DNA of 12,501 nt from the NCBI GenBank assembly GCA_030597645.1, contig JAUVRN010000022.1, positions 1-12,501 on the forward strand, in the 5' to 3' direction. Below are positions 1 to 5,892 of this stretch, piece after piece (positions within the stretch are counted from its first letter, which is position 1; each line of letters begins with the position of its first letter). Made by a program: the position numbers and the translations under genes. Source of the stretch: Candidatus Zixiibacteriota bacterium (GTDB lineage Bacteria > Zixibacteria > MSB-5A5 > JAUVRN01). A model generated the notes under the pieces. That model saw only the letters and a program-made list of their open reading frames with translations. It was not told the DNA's origin and ran no database searches.

Positions 1-2
1 CA

Positions 3-446
3 ACGGTTCGCCTCGATGAGATCTACCGCGACGTAGTTCTCGATCACTATCGCTCGCCACGGGGCCGCAAAAAACTCGCGTCACCCGACGCCCGCGCCGA
101 AGGGCAGAATCCCCTGTGCGGCGACGAAATCGAAATCGAACTTATGTGGGACGGGAATACCATCAAGGACGTGGCCGTCCGTGGTCACGGCTGCTCCATC
201 AGCGTAGCCTCCGGTTCCATGCTGGCCGAATTGTTGCCGGGCAAGACGCGGCAGGAGGCGGAAACGGTGCTGGCCACGTTCAAGTCGATGATGCACGGGG
301 AAGACGTGCCCGACGGTGTGGACATCGGCGACCTGGACGCCCTGGCGGGCGTGCGCAAGTTCCCGGTCCGGATCAAGTGTGCCCTGCTGGCGTGGATGAC
401 ACTCAAGGAGATGCTGGAACAGTCCGGGGAGGATGCAGCGAAATGA
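3..446 (+). CDS. sufU: SufU-type iron-sulfur cluster scaffold/sulfurtransferase protein (5' end cut by window)
   Basis: The visible 147 codons match the SufU branch of the IscU/NifU-N family, which takes sulfur from the cysteine desulfurase SufS for Fe-S cluster assembly in the cytoplasm. The three metal/sulfur-binding cysteines are present: NPLCGDE (visible residue 39, with the family Asp two residues on), GHGCSIS (residue 64) and RIKCALLAW (residue 126). The spacings of 25 and 62 residues equal those I know for Bacillus subtilis SufU (Cys41, Cys66, Cys128), and the long 62-residue gap contains the insertion that separates SufU from IscU. By that alignment only about two or three N-terminal residues lie outside the window. 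The stop codon overlaps the next start (ATGA), so the SufT-like gene is probably translationally coupled. A sufS gene upstream of the window is expected but not visible. Confidence 0.93.
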   Translation, partial: TVRLDEIYRDVVLDHYRSPRGRKKLASPDARAEGQNPLCGDEIEIELMWDGNTIKDVAVRGHGCSISVASGSMLAELLPGKTRQEAETVLATFKSMMHGEDVPDGVDIGDLDALAGVRKFPVRIKCALLAWMTLKEMLEQSGEDAAK

Positions 447-751
447 TCACCGAGGAACAGGTCATCGAAACACTGCGACCGATCACGGATCCGGAAATCA
501 GGATCAGCATCGTCGATCTGGGCCTGATCTACGGCGTGGATGTACTCGATGAGGGTAAGAAACTGAACGTCCGGATGACCCTGACCTCACCCATGTGCCC
601 CGTCGGGCCGGAGCTGATGGGCATGGTCAAGGCCACCGCGGAAATGATCGAGGGCGTCGATTCGGCCGAAGTGCAGATGGTCTGGGCACCGCCCTGGGAC
701 CCGAAGACCATGGCCTCCGACGACGCCAAGGACCTGCTCGGCATCTGGTAA
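443..751 (+). CDS. sufT: SufT/MIP18-family (DUF59) Fe-S cluster assembly factor
   Basis: This 102-residue cytoplasmic protein is a single MIP18/DUF59 domain, the family of SufT, YitW and PaaD-like proteins that help mature Fe-S proteins. Visible family marks are the DPE motif (residues 16-18) with the following V-D-L-G-L-I-Y strand (24-30), TSPMCPVG with the conserved Cys52, and the aromatic C-terminal PPWDP stretch (83-87). The length is normal for a stand-alone member. The ATG at 443 overlaps the sufU stop by 4 bases, and GGGGAGG lies about ten bases upstream inside sufU, which fixes the start. Pairing with sufU is common in SUF loci and supports an Fe-S role. The family also includes PaaD, but no phenylacetate genes are present, so SufT is the better name. 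Confidence 0.9.
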   Translation: MITEEQVIETLRPITDPEIRISIVDLGLIYGVDVLDEGKKLNVRMTLTSPMCPVGPELMGMVKATAEMIEGVDSAEVQMVWAPPWDPKTMASDDAKDLLGIW

Positions 752-819
752 TCCTGGAGCGCTCGCAGTCGCATTGCTCTTGCCGTGCGCTGCGGCGGCC
801 TCCATCTTCCACCCACTAC

Positions 820-1854
820 ATGCCTACGGACACCTCGCACCCGGCCGGCGCAGACGTGCCTGCGCACACGCCCGCCGAACACGACACCCATCCCGGATCC
901 CAGCCGGCACTGCAGGTTCAAGATCTCGTCTACAGCTACGGGGAGCGCAGGGCCCTGGACGGCGTCAGCTTCGATGTGGCACCCGGTGAGATCTTCGGAC
1001 TGCTGGGGCCCAACGGCAGCGGCAAGACGACCCTGTTTTCGATTCTCAGTACGCTCAAGCGGCCTCAGGGCGGCAGCGCCCACATCTTCGGTCTCGACGT
1101 GACCGGCGCTGCTGACCGCGTGCGGGCTGTGCTGGGGGTCGCGTTCCAGCACCCGAGCATCGATCCTCAGCTCACCTGCACGGAGAACCTCCATCATCAG
1201 GGACATCTCTACGGTCAGCGCGGATCGGCGCTGGCGACCCGCTCCGCAGAACTGTTGGAGCGTTTTGGACTCGCAGATCGCGCCGGCGACCGAGCCGGCA
1301 CACTGTCCGGAGGGATGCAGCGCCGTCTGGAACTGGCCAAGACCCTGCTTCACCAGCCGCGGATCCTGGTGCTCGACGAACCGGCCACCGGCCTCGACGT
1401 GTCGGCACGCGGACTGTTGTGGGAAGACCTCAAGCGACTTCAGGGCGAAACGGGTGTCACGATCGTGCTGACCACCCATCTGATGCAAGAGGCAGACCGC
1501 TGCGACCGGCTGGCCGTCATGAACCGGGGTAAGATCGCGGTGATCGGTTCACCGGCCGCACTCAAGGATGAGATCGGCGGCGAGGTCCTGCACATCGAAG
1601 CAGAGTCACCGGACGTGCTGGCGGTCGACATACAGAAGCGGTTCGGACACGAGGTGACCGCGGTGGATGGCGAAGTACGACTCGAAGACGCCCGCGCACA
1701 CCGACTCGTGCCTGAACTCATCGAAGCGTTCCCGGGCCGCGTACGCTCGGTGCGTATCTCGCCGCCCACGCTGGAGGATGTGTTCCTTCACGCCACGGGC
1801 CACACGTTCCATGAAGAAGAGAGCGATTCACCGGCGAACGGGAAGTCCGCATGA
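820..1854 (+). CDS. ABC-2 type exporter, ATP-binding subunit
   Basis: This 344-residue protein is the nucleotide-binding subunit of an ABC exporter of the CcmA/DrrA type. The motifs are in order: Walker A GPNGSGKTT (63-71), Q-loop Gln110, signature LSGGMQ (162-167), Walker B ILVLDE (182-187) and H-loop His220. A roughly 100-residue C-terminal extension with a PTLEDVF segment near the end is typical of ABC-2 ATPases. The first 30 residues are a His/Pro-rich tail ahead of the ABC fold. ATG at 820 is the only plausible start between the in-frame stop region and the core domain, but the bases before it are pyrimidine-rich and contain no Shine-Dalgarno sequence. The stop overlaps the permease start (ATGA), so the two subunits are coupled. 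The substrate cannot be read from the sequence; drug, lipid and polysaccharide exporters all share this architecture. Confidence 0.93.
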   Translation: MPTDTSHPAGADVPAHTPAEHDTHPGSQPALQVQDLVYSYGERRALDGVSFDVAPGEIFGLLGPNGSGKTTLFSILSTLKRPQGGSAHIFGLDVTGAADRVRAVLGVAFQHPSIDPQLTCTENLHHQGHLYGQRGSALATRSAELLERFGLADRAGDRAGTLSGGMQRRLELAKTLLHQPRILVLDEPATGLDVSARGLLWEDLKRLQGETGVTIVLTTHLMQEADRCDRLAVMNRGKIAVIGSPAALKDEIGGEVLHIEAESPDVLAVDIQKRFGHEVTAVDGEVRLEDARAHRLVPELIEAFPGRVRSVRISPPTLEDVFLHATGHTFHEEESDSPANGKSA

Positions 1855-2633
1855 CGTTCATAATGCCCGCCGCCACACTCGCCCACCGGGAGGTAGTGCG
1901 ATTTGGCCGCCAGCGCAGCCGCGTACTGGGCGCCCTGCTCACACCCGTCGTGTTCTGGGTGCTGCTGGGCTCCGGGCTGGGGAGTTCCTTCTCCAGCACC
2001 GTAACGGCCGGCGACACCACGTACCTGGAGTATTTCTTCCCCGGCACGCTGGCCCTGATCGTGCTCTTCACGGCCATCTTCTCATCAATTTCGCTCATCG
2101 AGGATCGCCACCAGGGATTCCTGCAGGCGGTATTGGCCGCGCCGGCGAGCCGTGCCAGCATCGCATTGGGCAAGATCACCGGCAGTACGATTTTGGCGAC
2201 GTTTCAGGGCATGCTCCTGCTGGCTCTCGCTCCGGCTGCGGGCCTGTCGCTGTCGTGGAGCGCGATACCGATGGTGTTCGTTGCCTGTCTGGCCCTGGCG
2301 TTCGCACTGGGCGCGCTCGGTTTTGCCGTGGCCTGGAAGATCGATTCGGTGCAAGGATTTCACTCGATCATGAACCTGCTGCTTTTGCCCATGTGGGTTC
2401 TGTCCGGTGCGCTGTTTCCTGCCGAGGGTGCTGCAGGCTGGCTGCGATTCCTGCTCACGATTAATCCGCTGACGTACGGCGTGGCCGCGCTCCGCCGAGC
2501 ACTCTATCCGCCCGAAGCCGTGGCAGCCGGGGCGCTGCCTTCATTTGGACTGTCGATCGCCGTCACCTTGGCGTTCGGACTGGTTTGCTACATCGGTGCG
2601 ACACTGATGGTGTCACGCGACGATACTGCCTGA
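1851..2633 (+). CDS. ABC-2 type exporter, membrane permease subunit
   Basis: This 260-residue inner-membrane protein has about six hydrophobic segments (near residues 25-45, 62-82, 110-130, 138-162, 170-190 and 230-254), the layout of ABC-2 permeases such as DrrB and NodJ. The cytoplasmic loop E-D-R-x-x-G-F-L-x-x-V-L-x-x-P (84-98) is the family's coupling region. The LLLPMWVLSGALFP segment (177-190), followed by N-P-L-T-Y (205-209), is the characteristic block before the last loop. The start codon overlaps the ATPase stop by 4 bases and is preceded by GGGAAG at about seven bases. It pairs with the ATPase to form a homodimeric exporter (two copies of each). The transported substrate is unknown; the neighbouring Fe-S genes do not settle it. 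Confidence 0.92.
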   Translation: MTFIMPAATLAHREVVRFGRQRSRVLGALLTPVVFWVLLGSGLGSSFSSTVTAGDTTYLEYFFPGTLALIVLFTAIFSSISLIEDRHQGFLQAVLAAPASRASIALGKITGSTILATFQGMLLLALAPAAGLSLSWSAIPMVFVACLALAFALGALGFAVAWKIDSVQGFHSIMNLLLLPMWVLSGALFPAEGAAGWLRFLLTINPLTYGVAALRRALYPPEAVAAGALPSFGLSIAVTLAFGLVCYIGATLMVSRDDTA

Positions 2634-2868
2634 TTCCGCTCTTCGCTAATCCATTGCCGGCGTTCTGGATAGAGCACGGCATCGGCGCTCATCCGTACGG
2701 CCGCGATTGCGGCATCAATGTCTGGACAAATCCCATGCGGCGCATTTACTTAGCCGTGAGTCACCAGGAGGGTCACCGGGCTCCTGTTTGTCCACCCGTG
2801 CCGAAGAGTCGAATCGCCCGAAAGGATGCCCTCACCCCGCACGTGGCTCACAGTCAAGGGGTGCTAAG
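2634..2868. other. intergenic region between the exporter operon and the first paralogue
   Basis: These 235 bases hold no gene I can support. A short hairpin, GCCGC-GATT-GCGGC (2700-2713), lies about 65 bases after the permease stop but has no T-run, so it is a weak terminator at best. An open frame continues upstream from the next gene through this region, but the Shine-Dalgarno sequence at 2856-2861 places the real start at 2869. I see no convincing -35/-10 pair. Confidence 0.5.
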
Positions 2869-5490
2869 ATGAAGTATTCGAGGATCCTGCCGGCCGTGGT
2901 GCTGGTGGTGGCCACAGTCAATGCGACGTCTGCGGTGGGTGCCACCAAATCCGAGCGGTCGCGGGACACGCGCAGGTTCACGGCCGGTGCCGCACAGCCG
3001 TATATTTACAATCGCGTGCACAACGTCGGCAACATCGGCTTCAGCATTACGAACTACGGATTCATCGGGAGTGAACTGCGGGGCATCAACGATCCCTGCA
3101 CGCGCCGTCCGGCCCCGTCTTTCGAGTTTCCCATCGGCACCGGGATCGAGTACCTGTACCAGGGTGCCATGTGGATCGGTGCCGTCAAGGGGCGCGACAC
3201 GCTGGTGTCGGTAGGCGCCGACGGCTGGCAGGCGATCAACGAGATGTACCCCCGGGAATTCCCGGAGGGAGACATCATCGCGCGGACCAATCGCGGCCTG
3301 CTGCGGGCGCCGCCCAACTCGCCGTGCGGCGACGTGGAGTTTACCCTGGACGCCGTCTCGGAACAGGATTTCATCGCGGTCTACTACGACACGGTGACCA
3401 ACCCTTCATTCGTGGGCGCCGATCCCTTCGATGGTCCCCACGTCCCCATCGGCATCGAGATCACCCAGAAGTCGTACGCCTGGTCCTTCGACTATGCCAA
3501 GGATTTCGTGCTCATGGATTTCGAACTGAGAAACATCAGCACCTCGACGCTCAAAGATCTCTACCTGGGCCTCTACATGGATCACGACGTACACCACCTG
3601 TCCACGGGTGACGGCGCCCAGGATGATATCACCGGTTTCACGCACACCATCCCGTCGGTGGCCGGCGAGCCGTTTCTGGACACGGTCAACATCGCCTGGA
3701 TCGCCGACAACGACGGGGACCCGGTCGGGACCCGCTTCGGCTTCTCGTCCCCCACCGGCGTGACAGGCGTTCGCGTGGTGCGCTCACCCAAACCGGGGCT
3801 GAAGTTCTCGTTCAACTGGTGGATCGGGAATACGACACCTGCGCGTGACTGGGGACCCAACAAGCGCAACCACACCGTGCCGTATCCCGTAGGTAATCTC
3901 GGTACGCCCGAGGGCAACCATGCCAAGTATGCCGTCCTCTCCAACGGGGAGTTCGACTATCCGCAGGTGTTCTCGGCCATCGACCAGCAGACCGACGGGT
4001 GGCTGCCGCCGCTGCAACCACCTTCGCTGGCCATCGACCTGGCGAACGGCTTTGACACACGGTACCTGTTGTCATTCGGTCCGTTCGACCTGGTGCCGGA
4101 CAGTGTCCTGCCTCTGACGATCGCCATCATCGCCGGGGCCGATTTTCACACGGATCCGACCAACTTCCTGAAGTTCTTCGACCCCGCCGATCCCCAGGTG
4201 TACCTGGATCGGCTCGATCTGACCAGTTTCGCGCGCAACGCGCAGTGGGCGGGCTGGGTCTACGACACACCGGGCTTCGACACCGACGGCAACGGGTACC
4301 GCGGTGACTTCCGGATCGTGGGGCACGACACGATCTATTACACGGGCGACGGGGTGCCGGACTTTCAGGGCCCACCGCCCCCGCCGGCACCCGAACTGCG
4401 TTTTACCACGTTCGAGCGTCGCATCGTGGTGCGGTGGAACGGCGAAAAGTCCGAGACCACACGTGACGTCTTTTCCAACCTGGCCGACTTTGAGGGCTAC
4501 CGGGTGTACATGAGCCGCACGGGATTGCTGGCCGACTTTGCCATGCTGACGCAACGTGACAACGTCAACTGGCTGCGCCATGCATACGACGCCGGCGGGC
4601 AGCGATGGCGTGTGAAGGACCCGCCGCTGGATCTCGACTCGCTGCAGACGCTGTATCAGGACCTCGTCGATACGGCGGACTACACGAGTCACTGGGACCC
4701 GAGGCCGGGAACGCCTTTCCATCCGGACAGCTTCAAGGTGGCCGATCTGGATCGCGCCCTGCGGGAAGTTCGTCTCGACCCGATCGATCCTTCCAAGCTG
4801 GACACGAACTACTATTACTTCTCACGTTTCGGGTCCAACGAGCTGGCGGATGATTCGGGACTGGCTATCCTGGCGGACGGGATGGGACAGGATGTGAACC
4901 GGGTGATCCGCAAGCGTTTCCCCGACGCTTCGCTCTTCGACACGCTCTGGGAGAACGGCGAGCCCTACGACAAGTTCTTCGAGTACGAGTACGCCATCGA
5001 CGGCCTGCAGTTGGCAGAGCCGGTATTCCTGGCCGTGACCACGTTCGATTTCGGCAATCCAGAGGCCGGCCTGGCGCCGCTGGAATCGTCTCCGCTGTCG
5101 ACCATGGAAGAGATCTGGCCCCTCAATTCGGCGCAGGTCGTCCGGGACACTCGCCCCACGCCGGGCGTCTATCCCAATCCGTATCGCCTGGCCGACGACT
5201 ACAACTCCTCTGGCTGGGAGGATCCGACGCGTCAGGGTCTCGATCCGGAACGCGCCCGCAAGGTGACGCGGACCAACGTGCCGGAAAAGTGCGCGGTATC
5301 GAGCTGGACCCTGGACGGCGAGCTGGTCCGTCGGATCAACCACGACGAGGACCCGCTGTCGTCGCAGGCCACGGTGGTCGTCTGGGATCTGATCACGCGC
5401 AATACGCAGTCCGTGAAGACGGGCATCTACGTCTACACGGTGGAGAGCGAGTTCGACACGCACGTGGGCAAGCTGGTGATCATAAAGTAA
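2869..5490 (+). CDS. large secreted protein with Fn3-like region and C-terminal sorting/FlgD-like domain (paralogue 1)
   Basis: This 873-residue protein has no function I can name. It starts with a signal peptide (hydrophobic residues about 6-22, small residues around 20-25). A roughly 480-residue N-terminal domain follows, rich in aromatic and Asp residues, with motifs such as EYLYQGAMW, the loop DNDGDP and MDHDVHH. Next comes an Asp/Gly loop, DTDGNG, of the calcium-binding type, a PPPPPAP hinge (502-508), and a fibronectin III-like region (W-N-G-E ... F-E-G-Y-R-V-Y). The last ~105 residues begin at YPNPY (768-772), contain W-T-L-D-G-E-L-V and V-V-W-D, and end T-G-I-Y-V-Y ... G-K-L-V-I-I-K. 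That ending resembles FlgD-Ig-like or type IX secretion (Por) C-terminal domains, which suggests export across the outer membrane. AAGGGG at 2856-2861, seven bases upstream, supports the ATG at 2869. The next gene is a full-length paralogue. Confidence 0.85.
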   Translation: MKYSRILPAVVLVVATVNATSAVGATKSERSRDTRRFTAGAAQPYIYNRVHNVGNIGFSITNYGFIGSELRGINDPCTRRPAPSFEFPIGTGIEYLYQGAMWIGAVKGRDTLVSVGADGWQAINEMYPREFPEGDIIARTNRGLLRAPPNSPCGDVEFTLDAVSEQDFIAVYYDTVTNPSFVGADPFDGPHVPIGIEITQKSYAWSFDYAKDFVLMDFELRNISTSTLKDLYLGLYMDHDVHHLSTGDGAQDDITGFTHTIPSVAGEPFLDTVNIAWIADNDGDPVGTRFGFSSPTGVTGVRVVRSPKPGLKFSFNWWIGNTTPARDWGPNKRNHTVPYPVGNLGTPEGNHAKYAVLSNGEFDYPQVFSAIDQQTDGWLPPLQPPSLAIDLANGFDTRYLLSFGPFDLVPDSVLPLTIAIIAGADFHTDPTNFLKFFDPADPQVYLDRLDLTSFARNAQWAGWVYDTPGFDTDGNGYRGDFRIVGHDTIYYTGDGVPDFQGPPPPPAPELRFTTFERRIVVRWNGEKSETTRDVFSNLADFEGYRVYMSRTGLLADFAMLTQRDNVNWLRHAYDAGGQRWRVKDPPLDLDSLQTLYQDLVDTADYTSHWDPRPGTPFHPDSFKVADLDRALREVRLDPIDPSKLDTNYYYFSRFGSNELADDSGLAILADGMGQDVNRVIRKRFPDASLFDTLWENGEPYDKFFEYEYAIDGLQLAEPVFLAVTTFDFGNPEAGLAPLESSPLSTMEEIWPLNSAQVVRDTRPTPGVYPNPYRLADDYNSSGWEDPTRQGLDPERARKVTRTNVPEKCAVSSWTLDGELVRRINHDEDPLSSQATVVVWDLITRNTQSVKTGIYVYTVESEFDTHVGKLVIIK

Positions 5491-5525
5491 GCGCCCGCTC
5501 ATCGCCTGCCTCCAGACTCCATCTC

Positions 5526-5549
5526 ACGGGGCCCCTGCCGGGGCCCCGT
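5526..5549 (+). terminator. strong GC hairpin terminator after paralogue 1
   Basis: A perfect 10-bp stem (ACGGGGCCCC at 5526-5535 with GGGGCCCCGT at 5540-5549) closes a 4-base TGCC loop, 35 bases after the stop codon of paralogue 1. No clear T-run follows (CGTGTAT), so it may be a weakly intrinsic or hairpin-only terminator. It suggests that the two paralogues are not simply one transcript. Confidence 0.7.
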
Positions 5550-5892
5550 CGTGTATCCGGCCCGGACGGCGTCCAGCCGGGAATAAGCTGGCTCAGACCG
5601 GGTCTAGGCCCTAGATAGGGAAAGAACTGGTTTCAAGAACGGCATCTACTGCGATCGGCTGCAAGGTGCAGGCCGGTGTCCCTGGCCGAAACCGTCCTCG
5701 TCGGCCCTGTGGGGGTCACCTCCGGGCGTGTTCGACCTCGATTCCTTGCCTGCGCCTCTTTCGCTCGATCTCGTGACGAAGCCACGCTCGAAACCAGGTC
5801 CAATCCGGGAGCGGCCGGGCATTCTCTTCTACTCCTGTCGGACTTCTAACCGCTGCCGGAACGGAGTGGGTGGACGACAGAGGAGGTGCCTC
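5550..5892 (+). other. intergenic leader between the two paralogues
   Basis: No gene is supported here. An open frame runs in from 5728, but its composition is unlike the coding DNA, and the ribosome binding site sits just before 5893. The region must contain the promoter of paralogue 2 if the hairpin at 5526-5549 terminates transcription, but I cannot point to a good -35/-10 pair. The only symmetrical element noted is the TCTAGG-C-CCTAGA palindrome at 5603-5615. Confidence 0.5.
5603..5615. repeat. short palindrome, possible operator
   Basis: TCTAGG (5603-5608) and CCTAGA (5610-5615) form a perfect inverted repeat around one central C, about 280 bases upstream of paralogue 2. The CTAG core is generally rare in bacterial genomes. 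A protein-binding role is only a guess; no second copy was noticed in the window. Confidence 0.25.

Noticed and set aside
529..1488. Long minus-strand open frame (319 codons) across sufT and the ABC ATPase gene
   Set aside because: It is antisense to two genes with unmistakable motifs, has no recognisable domain, and long antisense frames are common in GC-rich DNA.
2707..2868. Upstream extension of paralogue 1
   Set aside because: The extra residues lack a signal peptide, whereas ATG 2869 has AAGGGG at seven bases and begins a clear signal peptide.
5627..5797. Inverted repeat CTGGTTTC (5627-5634) and GAAACCAG (5790-5797)
   Set aside because: Eight-base arms 155 bases apart are expected by chance in a window this size, and nothing links them to a mobile element.
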